Positions 19,021-31,961 of a stretch of 64,000 bases of DNA are shown in pieces (the stretch's first letter is position 1; each line of letters begins with the position of its first letter). The stretch comes from Bacteroidales bacterium. Its GTDB lineage: Bacteria > Bacteroidota > Bacteroidia > Bacteroidales > UBA1402. A model generated the notes under the pieces. The model saw only the letters and a program-made list of their open reading frames with translations, ran no database searches and was not told where the DNA came from. The stretch spans positions 1 through 64,000 of the forward strand of contig JAQVXI010000006.1 of NCBI GenBank assembly GCA_028709215.1. The letters are read 5' to 3'. The position numbers and the translations under genes were made by a program.

Positions 19021-19455
19021 ATGGAAAGAATAGAACATACAGGAATTATCGAACGTATTGATGAGAAACACATGACTGTGCGCATCCAGCAAATCTCTGC
19101 TTGTGCGGGCTGCCACGCCAAATCCATCTGTAGTTCTGCCGACAAAGAAGAAAAAATCGTCGACATTCGCAATTATACCGGAACCTATCGGGTAGGACAA
19201 TGGGTTCGTTTGACCGGAACCTCCAGCATGGGGCTTCAGGCCGTTTTGCTGGCCTACGTGTTGCCTTTGTTTTTGATGATTGCAGCCATGTATGCCAGTC
19301 AACAATGGTTCTTCCCTCAAAACGAAGGCCTTTCGGCGCTCATTGCCCTGGGGAGTCTGGCGGTCTATTATCCCCTATTATATCTGGTTAGGAATTCGCT
19401 ACAAAAGAAGTTTGTATTTGAAGTATCTGCACTTCCGCAGATGAATGAATTATAA
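19021..19455 (+). CDS. rseC: RseC/MucC-like protein (SoxR-reducing system type)
   Basis: 144 residues. The start [13 protein letters not shown] was chosen over an upstream in-frame ATG that precedes the promoter. A cytoplasmic N-terminal domain with a Cys cluster ([17 protein letters not shown]), probably Fe-S binding, is followed by two membrane helices ([40 protein letters not shown]). This is the RseC/MucC family, best known in E. coli as a modulator of sigma E and as part of the Rsx system that reduces SoxR. In Bacteroidota it regularly precedes rnfB, as here, and is probably an accessory of Rnf. rnfB starts 13 bp after the stop. Confidence 0.88.
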   Translation: MERIEHTGIIERIDEKHMTVRIQQISACAGCHAKSICSSADKEEKIVDIRNYTGTYRVGQWVRLTGTSSMGLQAVLLAYVLPLFLMIAAMYASQQWFFPQNEGLSALIALGSLAVYYPLLYLVRNSLQKKFVFEVSALPQMNEL

Positions 19456-19468
19456 ATCCGTTTTTTTT

Positions 19469-20329
19469 ATGAACGTAACGCTTTTAGCCATACTCTCATT
19501 GGCAGCCCTTGGCATCGTGTTGGCCATCATCCTGTATGTGACTGCACAAAAATTTAAAGTATACGAAGATCCCAGAATTGATGAAGTAGAGGCGGCTTTG
19601 CCCGGTGCCAATTGCGGTGGATGCGGTTTTGCCGGTTGCCGGAGTTTTGCCGGAGCCTGTGTCAGCGGTCCCAATCCGGAGGGTTTGTTTTGTCCGGTGG
19701 GTGGAAACAGCACCATGGCAGCCGTTGCCAAAATCATGGGTCGGGAAGCGGTCGAAGCAGCGCCTACGTTGGCCGTTTTGCGTTGCAATGGGACCTGTGA
19801 CCTGAGACCCAAAACAAATACCTACGATGGTGCTTCGACTTGTGCCATTGCGGCCATGACTTCGGGAGGTGATACGGGTTGTTCCTTTGGTTGCCTGGGT
19901 CTGGCCGATTGCTGCAATGTGTGTCAGTTTGATGCGTTGCATATGGATCCGGTGACCGGACTTCCGGTTGTTGATGAAGATAAATGTACATCCTGTGGTG
20001 CCTGCGTGCGTGCTTGCCCGAAGGGTTTGTTTGAAATTCGTAAGAAAGGGCCCAAGTCCAGACGGATTTTTGTGGCTTGTCGCAATATGGATAAGGGGGC
20101 TGTTGCCAAGAAATCTTGTGCGGTGGCGTGTATCGGTTGTGGAAAGTGTGAGAAAGTCTGTGAATTTGACGCCATAACCATCGCCAACAATTTGGCTTAC
20201 ATCGATGCGGATGCCTGCAAATTGTGTCGCAAATGTGTGGAAGTATGTCCAACAAACGCCATCCATGAACTTAATTTTCCTCCACGTAAACCGAAAGTAA
20301 CCGCTCAGGTTGCTGAAACGATAAACTGA
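19469..20329 (+). CDS. rnfB: Rnf complex subunit B, ferredoxin-type
   Basis: 286 residues from the ATG at 19469. An earlier in-frame ATG (19445) lies within rseC and adds eight residues before the membrane anchor. After the N-terminal helix ([20 protein letters not shown]) comes the RnfB Fe-S domain [12 protein letters not shown], then ferredoxin-like clusters [23 protein letters not shown] and [12 protein letters not shown]. RnfB takes electrons from ferredoxin in the Rnf complex, which couples ferredoxin:NAD+ electron flow to Na+ or H+ translocation. rnfC starts 7 bp downstream. Confidence 0.96.
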   Translation: MNVTLLAILSLAALGIVLAIILYVTAQKFKVYEDPRIDEVEAALPGANCGGCGFAGCRSFAGACVSGPNPEGLFCPVGGNSTMAAVAKIMGREAVEAAPTLAVLRCNGTCDLRPKTNTYDGASTCAIAAMTSGGDTGCSFGCLGLADCCNVCQFDALHMDPVTGLPVVDEDKCTSCGACVRACPKGLFEIRKKGPKSRRIFVACRNMDKGAVAKKSCAVACIGCGKCEKVCEFDAITIANNLAYIDADACKLCRKCVEVCPTNAIHELNFPPRKPKVTAQVAETIN

Positions 20330-20336
20330 TTGCAGT

Positions 20337-21677
20337 ATGAAGTCATTTTCCATAGGGGGCATTCATGCGCCTGAAAACAAATTAACGGCAGATAAAGCGA
20401 CGGTGACAGGCGCGTTGCCATCGCAGGCGGTGGTCCTGCTCAACCAACACTTGGGGGCACCGGCTACACCCGTAGTTGCAAAGGGTGAAACGGTCAAGAC
20501 CGGTCAGATCATCGCCAAAGCAAGCGGGATGATTTCTGCCTGCATACATGCGCCCGTTTCCGGAAAGGTGTTGAAAATCGATGAATGCGTAGATGCCAGT
20601 GGATACAAGAAGCCGGCCATTTATATCGTGCGCGAAGGAGACGAGTGGATGGAGGACATCGATCGTACCGATACGTTCGTGGATCGTTTTGATTGGACTC
20701 CCGAACAAATCCGTGAAAAGATCGCCGCTGCCGGCATTACCGGTATGGGGGGAGCCGGATTCCCCACCCATGTAAAACTCTCACCACCTCCGGGTAAGAA
20801 AGCCGAGGTGCTGATCGTAAACGCGGTCGAATGCGAACCGTATTTGACTGCTGACCATCGTCTGATGCTTGAGAAAGGTCGGGAAATTGTGATGGGCTTG
20901 CGTTTGTTGATGAAAGGTGTGGGGGTCACCCGCGGCATCATTGCGATCGAGAACAACAAGAAGGATGCGATTGCCTACATGAAAAGCCTGGTTTCGGCCG
21001 ATATGGGCATTGAAGTGGTGGCATTGAAAGTCAAATACCCACAGGGAGGAGAGAAGCAATTGATTGATGCAGCCATTGGCCGCCAGGTACCTTCGGGCGC
21101 ATTGCCGGTCGATGTGGGTGCCATCGTTCAAAACGTTGCAACGGTTTTTGCTGCCTACGAAGCGGTTCAAAAGAATAAACCACTGATCGAACGCATCATT
21201 ACGGTCACGGGTAAGACGCTGTCGGCTCCCGGTAATTTTTGGATGCGTCTGGGTACGTCCATGCAGGAAGTGATGGATATGGCGGGCGGTTTGCCTGAGG
21301 ATGCCGGCAAAATCATTGGGGGTGGCCCCATGATGGGCAAACCCCTGGTTAGCCTGACGGTTCCTATGACCAAAGGCAGCTCGGGTTTGTTGGTGCTCCC
21401 CAATCTGGAAGCGCCCCGTAAGGAAATACGCAATTGTATACGTTGTGCCAAGTGTGTGGATGCTTGTCCAATGGGTCTCGAACCCTATTTGTTTATGACC
21501 TTAACCCAGCACGAAGAATGGGATAAGTTGGAGAAAGAGCGCATCATGGATTGCATCGAGTGCGGTTGCTGCACCTTCTCGTGTCCTTCAACCCGTCCGT
21601 TGCTGGATTACCTTCGCATTGGAAAGCAAAAGGTAGGAGGCATCATCCGGGCACGGAATCAGAAAAAAGTGGGTTAA
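20337..21677 (+). CDS. rnfC: Rnf complex subunit C, NADH-binding
   Basis: 446 residues. RnfC is the peripheral subunit that carries FMN, binds NAD(H) and holds two [4Fe-4S] clusters. The N-terminal barrel-sandwich domain (VAKGETVKTGQIIAKASG) is followed by the flavin/NADH-binding GMGGAGFPTHVKL and VNAVECEPYLTADHRLM. The clusters are in CIRCAKCVDACPMGLEP and CIECGCCTFSCPSTRP. No C-terminal repeat extension is present, so it is the short form. It follows rnfB and precedes rnfD by 20 bp. Confidence 0.96.
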   Translation: MKSFSIGGIHAPENKLTADKATVTGALPSQAVVLLNQHLGAPATPVVAKGETVKTGQIIAKASGMISACIHAPVSGKVLKIDECVDASGYKKPAIYIVREGDEWMEDIDRTDTFVDRFDWTPEQIREKIAAAGITGMGGAGFPTHVKLSPPPGKKAEVLIVNAVECEPYLTADHRLMLEKGREIVMGLRLLMKGVGVTRGIIAIENNKKDAIAYMKSLVSADMGIEVVALKVKYPQGGEKQLIDAAIGRQVPSGALPVDVGAIVQNVATVFAAYEAVQKNKPLIERIITVTGKTLSAPGNFWMRLGTSMQEVMDMAGGLPEDAGKIIGGGPMMGKPLVSLTVPMTKGSSGLLVLPNLEAPRKEIRNCIRCAKCVDACPMGLEPYLFMTLTQHEEWDKLEKERIMDCIECGCCTFSCPSTRPLLDYLRIGKQKVGGIIRARNQKKVG

Positions 21678-21697
21678 CGAATTGAAATCATTCAAGT

Positions 21698-22696
21698 ATG
21701 GGAAATAAATTTTTTGTCTCGTTGGCACCGCACATTCATGGGGGTGACAGCATCGAAAAAAAGATGTACGGTGTGCTGATTGCCTTGTTGCCCGCCTTAG
21801 CCGTCTCTGTGTATGTTTTTGGCGTGGGTGCGTTGGTGGTAACCGGCATCTCAGTGCTTTCGTGTGTGTTGTTTGAGTATGTGTTGCAACGCTTTGTGCT
21901 CAAGGTGCAGCCGACGGTGACCGACGGGTCGGCCATCCTCACGGGTTTGTTGTTGGCGTTCAATCTTCCTTCGAACCTGCCGTTCTGGATCATCCTCATC
22001 GGTGCCATGGCAGCCATCGGCATTGGTAAAATGTCTTTTGGCGGTTTGGGCAACAATCCGTTCAATCCGGCCATTGTGGGGCGTGTCTTTTTGTTGATAT
22101 CCTTTCCCAGTCAAATGACCACCTGGCCCAACGCTTTTGAGCGTTCGTATGTGGATGCCAGTACGGGTGCAACGCCCTTGGATATGGTTAAAAACCATTT
22201 TGGCGATTTGCCTTCGTTTTCGGAGCTGCTGATGGGGCAATCCGGTGGGAGTCTGGGTGAATTGGGTGCCTTGGCCTTGCTTTTGGGTGGACTTTTTATG
22301 CTGTATCGTGGCATCATCACCTGGCATATTCCGGTGGTAATTTTGCTCACCGCTTTTGTATCTGCTTTTTGCTTTTCGTTGTTGGCCCCCGAAAGTTTCT
22401 ACGCTTACCAAACCGGCAGCAGCCTGGGCAATGCGTTGGCTTATGCGGGATTTCACCTGGTTTCGGGAGGGATGATGCTGGGGGCGTTTTTTATGGCGAC
22501 CGATTACGTGACATCGCCCATGACACCGCGCGGACAGTTGCTGTATGCGTTTGGCATCGGCTTGATTACCATCCTGATTCGTGTTTTTGGAGCCTATCCC
22601 GAGGGCATGTCCTTTGCCATTTTTCTTATGAACGGTGTTACGCCGTTAATCAACACATACATCAAACCTAAACGATTTGGGGAGGTACGAAAATAA
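21698..22696 (+). CDS. rnfD: Rnf complex subunit D, membrane flavoprotein
   Basis: 332 residues, many transmembrane helices (for example MYGVLIALLPALAVSVYVFG and NLPFWIILIGAMAAIGIGKM). The flavinylation motif is STGATPLDMV around residue 155, where the Thr takes covalent FMN. It belongs with the NqrB/RnfD family and forms part of the ion-translocating core. The stop overlaps the rnfG start by one base (ATAATG), showing tight coupling. Confidence 0.95.
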   Translation: MGNKFFVSLAPHIHGGDSIEKKMYGVLIALLPALAVSVYVFGVGALVVTGISVLSCVLFEYVLQRFVLKVQPTVTDGSAILTGLLLAFNLPSNLPFWIILIGAMAAIGIGKMSFGGLGNNPFNPAIVGRVFLLISFPSQMTTWPNAFERSYVDASTGATPLDMVKNHFGDLPSFSELLMGQSGGSLGELGALALLLGGLFMLYRGIITWHIPVVILLTAFVSAFCFSLLAPESFYAYQTGSSLGNALAYAGFHLVSGGMMLGAFFMATDYVTSPMTPRGQLLYAFGIGLITILIRVFGAYPEGMSFAIFLMNGVTPLINTYIKPKRFGEVRK

Positions 22697-23415
22697 TGCA
22701 AAAGCTCGATTCTACATTTAAAAACATGGTCCTGTCACTGGGCGGGGTAACGCTGATTGCAGCCGCTGCCTTGGGTACAGTCTATAGTTTGACGCTTGAC
22801 CCCATCGCACAGGCCGATGTCGCCCGTCAGGAAGCGGCCATTAAAGCCGTTGTTCCTTCGTTTGATAACGCGCCTGTGGCCGAACAGTATCGAATTGTAA
22901 CGCCTGAAGGGGACTCGCTGATCTGTTTTCCGGGCAAAGTCGGAGGCAAACTGAGCGGCGTTGCCATCCAGTCGTATACCAAAAAAGGATTTAACGGAGT
23001 CATTGATGTCATGGTTGGACTCAGTCCCGATGGAAGCATCGTAGACTATTCGGTGCTGAAGCATGCCGAAACACCGGGCTTGGGTTCGAAAATGCAGGAA
23101 TGGTTTCGAATGGATAAAAATAGACAAAGCATTTTGGGTTTTAATCCGGGCGAACACAAACTTTGGGTGTCGAAGGATGGGGGAGATGTCGATGCCATTA
23201 CGGCTGCGACCATTTCTTCACGAGCCTTTTTGGATGCCGTTGACCGTGCCTATCGTTCGTATATGGCGTCTCTTGATGTCAACATCGATGCCCGTACGGG
23301 TGCTACCGCGTCGACCGATTCAATCGCTGCATCCAAAGAATACGAAGTCGATGCCAAAAGTGCAGCGACCATAGAATATCAACCATCAGAAAAGGAGGAG
23401 GCAACTCATGAGTAA
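22696..23415 (+). CDS. rnfG: Rnf complex subunit G, FMN-binding
   Basis: 239 residues. One N-terminal helix (MVLSLGGVTLIAAAALGTVY) anchors a periplasmic FMN-binding domain. The flavin attachment region is DAITAATISSRAFLDAV; the usual form is SGATxT, so here TAAT replaces SGAT while the acceptor Thr is kept. VLKHAETPGLGSKMQEWF is also characteristic. A 45-residue tail beyond the domain contains TGATASTDS and is weakly conserved. The last codons contain GGAGG, 8 bases before the rnfE ATG, a rare Shine-Dalgarno-like match in this window. Confidence 0.94.
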   Translation: MQKLDSTFKNMVLSLGGVTLIAAAALGTVYSLTLDPIAQADVARQEAAIKAVVPSFDNAPVAEQYRIVTPEGDSLICFPGKVGGKLSGVAIQSYTKKGFNGVIDVMVGLSPDGSIVDYSVLKHAETPGLGSKMQEWFRMDKNRQSILGFNPGEHKLWVSKDGGDVDAITAATISSRAFLDAVDRAYRSYMASLDVNIDARTGATASTDSIAASKEYEVDAKSAATIEYQPSEKEEATHE

Positions 23416-24001
23416 TCGTTCTACAGCCGTTTTGATGAACGGCATCATCAAAGAAAATCCCACCTTTGTATTATTGCTTGGTATGTGTCCCACGTTGGGT
23501 ACAACCTCTTCGGCCGTTAATGGTTTGGGCATGGGTTTGGCCACCTTGTTTGTGCTGGTTAGTTCCAATATGGTGATCTCTGCCGTCAAAAACCTGATTC
23601 CGGACAAAGTGCGCATTCCCGGATTTATTGTCATTATTGCAACTTTTGTGACCTTGCTTGAGCTGTTGATGAAAGCCTACGTACCGTCGTTGTACGAAAG
23701 CCTTGGCTTGTTTATCCCCTTGATTGTGGTAAACTGTATTGTGTTGGCACGGGCGGAATCGTTTGCTTCCAAAAATAACGTATTCTCTTCCATGCTGGAT
23801 GGCTTGGGTATGGGGCTTGGTTTTACCATCGCCTTAACGCTGCTGGGAGCGCTGCGTGAATTGCTGGGTTCGGGCAAGGTGTTTGGTCTGAACATTTTTC
23901 CCGAACAATACGGCGTTTTGGCCTTTGTTTTGGCACCCGGTGCCTTTATCGTGTTGGGGTATTTGATCGCCTTGTTTAACCGTTATATCAAAAAAGCATG
24001 A
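23408..24001 (+). CDS. rnfE: Rnf complex subunit E
   Basis: 197 residues, six predicted membrane helices. The NqrD/RnfE family signature is at the N-terminus (NPTFVLLLGMCPTLGTTSSA, with the conserved Cys thought to bind a membrane Fe-S centre together with RnfA). It also has ARAESFASKNNVFSSMLDGL. Its start overlaps rnfG by 8 bases; its stop overlaps the rnfA start by 4 bases (ATGA). Part of the ion-translocating membrane core. Confidence 0.95.
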   Translation: MSNRSTAVLMNGIIKENPTFVLLLGMCPTLGTTSSAVNGLGMGLATLFVLVSSNMVISAVKNLIPDKVRIPGFIVIIATFVTLLELLMKAYVPSLYESLGLFIPLIVVNCIVLARAESFASKNNVFSSMLDGLGMGLGFTIALTLLGALRELLGSGKVFGLNIFPEQYGVLAFVLAPGAFIVLGYLIALFNRYIKKA

Positions 24002-24570
24002 TTTATATAACCATCTTCATTGCTGCGATATTCGTCAATAATATCGTTTTTTCCCAGTTTCTGGGTATCTGTCCGTTTTTGGGTGTGTCCAAAAAAATTG
24101 AGACGGCCTTGGGTATGGCCGGTGCGGTTGCCTTTGTTTTGACCCTGGCTACCATCGTAACCTGGTTGATACAGCATTACTTATTGCAGCCGCTTGGGCT
24201 TAATTTTCTGCAAACGATTACCTTTATTTTGGTGATTGCCGCGCTGGTACAATTGGTCGAAATTGTATTAAAAAAAGTTTCTCCTTCTTTATATCAGGCA
24301 TTAGGTGTATTTTTGCCGTTGATTACCACGAACTGCGCCATTTTGGGTGTGGCCATCCTGGTGATTCAAAAGGAATATAACTTGTTGGAGTCGACGGTTT
24401 TTGCCTTTTCAACGGCGATTGGATTTGGTCTAGCGTTGATCTTGTTTGCAGGAATTCGGGAACAATTGAGTTATATGAAAATACCCAAAGCCATGGAGGG
24501 TATGCCGATTGCCTTGGTCGTAGCCGGTTTGTTGTCTTTGGCGTTTATGGGTTTTACAGGAATTGTTTAA
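23998..24570 (+). CDS. rnfA: Rnf complex subunit A
   Basis: 190 residues, six membrane helices, NqrE/RnfA family. The N-terminal FVNNIVFSQFLGICPFLGVS contains the conserved Cys that pairs with RnfE; FLPLITTNCAILGVAILV holds the second half-site. It is the last subunit in the order BCDGEA. galE follows 17 bp after the stop with no terminator between, so it is probably read from the same promoter. Confidence 0.96.
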   Translation: MIYITIFIAAIFVNNIVFSQFLGICPFLGVSKKIETALGMAGAVAFVLTLATIVTWLIQHYLLQPLGLNFLQTITFILVIAALVQLVEIVLKKVSPSLYQALGVFLPLITTNCAILGVAILVIQKEYNLLESTVFAFSTAIGFGLALILFAGIREQLSYMKIPKAMEGMPIALVVAGLLSLAFMGFTGIV

Positions 24571-24587
24571 CTCAATAAAATACACAC

Positions 24588-25613
24588 ATGAAAGAGTTGG
24601 TCTTGGTGACTGGAGGAACCGGATACATTGGTTCGCACACGGTCGTAGAATTGATTGAATCGGGTTACGAAGTGGTCATTGTGGACAATTTGTCCAATTC
24701 AGAAGCGAGCGTGCTGGATGGCATCGAGCGCATCACGGGCACACGTCCCGCGTTGGAAATCTGTGATTGTACGGATTTCAATCAAATGCATGCTGTTTTC
24801 GAAAAGTACGGAAGCATCCGGGCGGCCATTCACTTTGCAGCCAGCAAGGCCGTCGGCGAGTCGGTCGAAAAACCTTTGATGTATTACCGCAACAACCTGG
24901 TTTCTTTGATCAACATCCTTGAATTGCTGAAGGAATTTAAGAGCAAGGGTTTTGTGTTTTCCTCCTCTTGTACCGTATACGGACAACCCGAAGTCTTGCC
25001 GGTTACCGAAACGGCAGCCATTCAACCGGCCATGTCTCCCTACGGAAATACCAAGCAAATCGGTGAGGAAATCATTCGGGATGCAACCCATGCCGGCTTG
25101 CCGTATGCTTCCATCATTCTGCGTTATTTCAATCCCATCGGTGCCCATCCTTCTGCCGAAATTGGCGAATTGCCTTTGGGCGTTCCTCAGAATCTGGTTC
25201 CGTTTGTTACGCAAACGGCTGCGGGCATCCGGGAGCAACTCAGTGTATTTGGTGACGATTACAACACACCCGACGGATCCTGTATTCGTGACTACATCCA
25301 CGTGGTTGATTTGGCCAAGGCACACGTCATTGCCATGCAGCGACTCCTGGAAAACAAATCGGCAGAAGCGGTCGAAACCTTCAACCTAGGTACAGGCAAC
25401 GGTTTGTCCGTTTTGGATATCCTTAAAACCTTTGAAAAGGTGACCGGAAAAAAACTGAATTACAAAATTGTAGGCAGAAGAGCCGGTGACATTGAGCAGG
25501 TATGGGCCGATCCCACCATTGCCAACGATGTGTTGGGATGGAAAGCCACCTCTACGGTCGAAGAAACGTTGGCCTCTGCCTGGAAATGGCAGCAGAAGCT
25601 GTCCGCAAAATAA
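24588..25613 (+). CDS. galE: UDP-glucose 4-epimerase
   Basis: 341 residues, extended SDR family. Interconverts UDP-glucose and UDP-galactose with bound NAD+. NAD-binding TGGTGYIGSH is at the N-terminus, then the SSSCTVYG and SPYGNTKQ segments giving the YxxxK catalytic pair, and LRYFNPIGAHPS. It is probably cotranscribed with rnf; that link is positional, not functional. Its terminator lies inside the convergent gene that begins right after its stop codon. Confidence 0.94.
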   Translation: MKELVLVTGGTGYIGSHTVVELIESGYEVVIVDNLSNSEASVLDGIERITGTRPALEICDCTDFNQMHAVFEKYGSIRAAIHFAASKAVGESVEKPLMYYRNNLVSLINILELLKEFKSKGFVFSSSCTVYGQPEVLPVTETAAIQPAMSPYGNTKQIGEEIIRDATHAGLPYASIILRYFNPIGAHPSAEIGELPLGVPQNLVPFVTQTAAGIREQLSVFGDDYNTPDGSCIRDYIHVVDLAKAHVIAMQRLLENKSAEAVETFNLGTGNGLSVLDILKTFEKVTGKKLNYKIVGRRAGDIEQVWADPTIANDVLGWKATSTVEETLASAWKWQQKLSAK

Positions 25614-26376
25614 CTAGGGTTTCAAACCATAGTCGTTCAAAAGTCTTGCATATGCAGGACTTTTTTTTATTTCATCCAAAAAGACATTGACGCTGTCCAA
25701 TAAGGCTGAATTTTCGGAAGGAATGCCCCAGGCATGGAGCTGATCAAAGCTGATGGCCGTGTTAAAGTCCAGTTCGGGATACAAGGCTTGGAAGTAGGGA
25801 ATTTGCGGCTCGTCGACCACGCTAAAGTCGTATCGACCGCTTTGTACTCCATCTAAAATGTTCACTCGTTTCATGTGAGCAGCGTAGCGAATATGAATGC
25901 TGCGATCAATCTCTTCGGATAGGTGGCGGATGTTGAGGGCGTAAGGAGAATGTTTTGTCAGCGTGAGTGTGCATTGTTCCAGGTGCAATGGATCTTTGAC
26001 GCCCGCTCCTTTTTGTACCAAATACAGACGGCTTTTGTAAATCGGTTGCGTGTACTTGATGCGCGTGTTTTTTTGAGCGTGCATGGGCAATGGACTAACC
26101 AGTATGTCGCAGGCGCCGGATTGCAGTTGTCGCCGTGCTTGTTTGGCATCTTCTACGGTGATGTACACCAGTTTCAGATGGTGGCGTTCGGCAAAGGCTT
26201 CTCCCAATCGGCGATGCAATTCAAAGGGTTCAGGGGCTTCACCACACAAACGGATCACTCCACGGTTTTGAATGGACTCAAAGCGGCTTTGTGTGCCGGA
26301 TTCGATGCGGAACAAGGCAAATAACAACCAGAACAGCACAAAGCCTCCGATCATAAGCAAGGATATGCGGTGGGTT

Positions 26377-26384
<8 letters not shown>
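25614..26384 (-). CDS. Membrane-anchored solute-binding domain protein
   Basis: 256 residues. An N-terminal hydrophobic anchor (ISLLMIGGFVLFWLLFALFR) precedes a type 2 periplasmic binding fold (SBP_bac_3 type): RGVIRLCGEAPEPFELHRRL, DILVSPLPMHAQKNTRIKYT, GRYDFSVVDEPQIPYFQALY. It resembles the N-terminal half of the lytic transglycosylase MltF but ends before any lysozyme-like domain, so it may sense or bind a small ligand or cell-wall fragment. No ABC transporter genes are near. It overlaps the upstream porin gene by 8 bases. The last 18 codons contain the galE terminator hairpin on the opposite strand. Confidence 0.75.
25638..25668 (+). terminator. Terminator of rnf-galE, inside the convergent gene
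   Basis: AAAGTCTTGCA / TGCAGGACTTT stem around TA (one G-T pair) followed by eight T. It lies 25 bp after the galE stop, within the last codons of the minus-strand solute-binding gene, so the same DNA encodes protein on one strand and a terminator on the other. Confidence 0.85.
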
Positions 26385-30996
<4,612 letters not shown>

Positions 30997-31005
30997 TATT
31001 TTTCG

Positions 31006-31013
31006 TACTTTTG
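31006..31013 (+). promoter_or_regulatory. -7 box of dapA-pheT
   Basis: TACTTTTG, 47 bp upstream of the dapA start at 31060. No good -33 match at the expected distance. Confidence 0.55.
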
Positions 31014-31059
31014 TGTTCCCGTTAAACGAATCTTTACACCCGACAAAATGCCGGCTCGA

Positions 31060-31953
31060 ATGATAAACTCCAAATTGACCGGGATGGGAGTGGCCCTAAT
31101 CACTCCATTTTTAGAAGACGATCGCATTGACTTTGATGCCTTAGGTAAACTCATTGAATATCAGATTCAAAATGGAGTCGATTACCTGGTAGTACTGGGA
31201 ACCACTGCTGAAACAGCGACTTTGACTCCGGAGGAACGCCTTCAGGTCAAAGATTTTGTAATCAAACGCAACCACGGCCGTGTGCCCATCGTACTGGGCG
31301 TAGGGGGCAATTGTACGGCCGCATTGGTCGAAGAATTGACCACGGGCGATTTTAGAGGGGTGGACGCCATCCTTTCGGTCACCCCGTTTTACAACAAACC
31401 TTCTCAGGAAGGCTTGTATCAGCATTACAAGGCCCTTGCAAAAGCAACCGCACTGCCCATTGTGTTGTACAATGTGCCTGGTCGTACCGGTGTCAACATG
31501 GCACCCGATACAACCCTGCGTTTGGCACGCGAATTCTCCAACATCGTAGCCGTAAAGGAAGCCTCGGGCAACATCACCCAGATGGATGAAATCATCAAAA
31601 ACAAACCCGCAGACTTTATGGTTATTTCGGGTGACGATGGCATCACCTTTCCCCTGATTACGCTGGGAGCCGTTGGCGTGATATCCGTGATTGGAAACGC
31701 CTTTCCCAAAGAATTCAGCCGTATGGTCCGTCTGGCACTTGCCGGTGACTACGAACACGCGCTGGAAATCCATCATCGTTTTACCGATTTGTTCAACCTA
31801 TTGTTTGTTGACGGCAATCCGGCCGGCGTAAAATGCATGTTGAACGCCATGGGGATGATCGAGAATAAATTGCGTTTGCCTTTGGTACCCACCCGAATCA
31901 CCACCTACGAAAAAATCCGTCAGGTGCTTGAAGAGTTGAACATTAAGTATTAA
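31060..31953 (+). CDS. dapA: 4-hydroxy-tetrahydrodipicolinate synthase
   Basis: 297 residues from MINSKLTGMGVALITPF; an ATG 12 bp earlier is possible but homologues start here. Condenses pyruvate with aspartate semialdehyde in lysine and diaminopimelate synthesis. TIM barrel with GTTAETATL (substrate-binding), the conserved Tyr in LYNVPGRTGVNM, and the Schiff-base Lys in VAVKEASGNITQMDE. Own -7 box. pheT begins 8 bp after the stop, so both are probably cotranscribed. Confidence 0.95.
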   Translation: MINSKLTGMGVALITPFLEDDRIDFDALGKLIEYQIQNGVDYLVVLGTTAETATLTPEERLQVKDFVIKRNHGRVPIVLGVGGNCTAALVEELTTGDFRGVDAILSVTPFYNKPSQEGLYQHYKALAKATALPIVLYNVPGRTGVNMAPDTTLRLAREFSNIVAVKEASGNITQMDEIIKNKPADFMVISGDDGITFPLITLGAVGVISVIGNAFPKEFSRMVRLALAGDYEHALEIHHRFTDLFNLLFVDGNPAGVKCMLNAMGMIENKLRLPLVPTRITTYEKIRQVLEELNIKY

Positions 31954-31961
31954 TATACATC

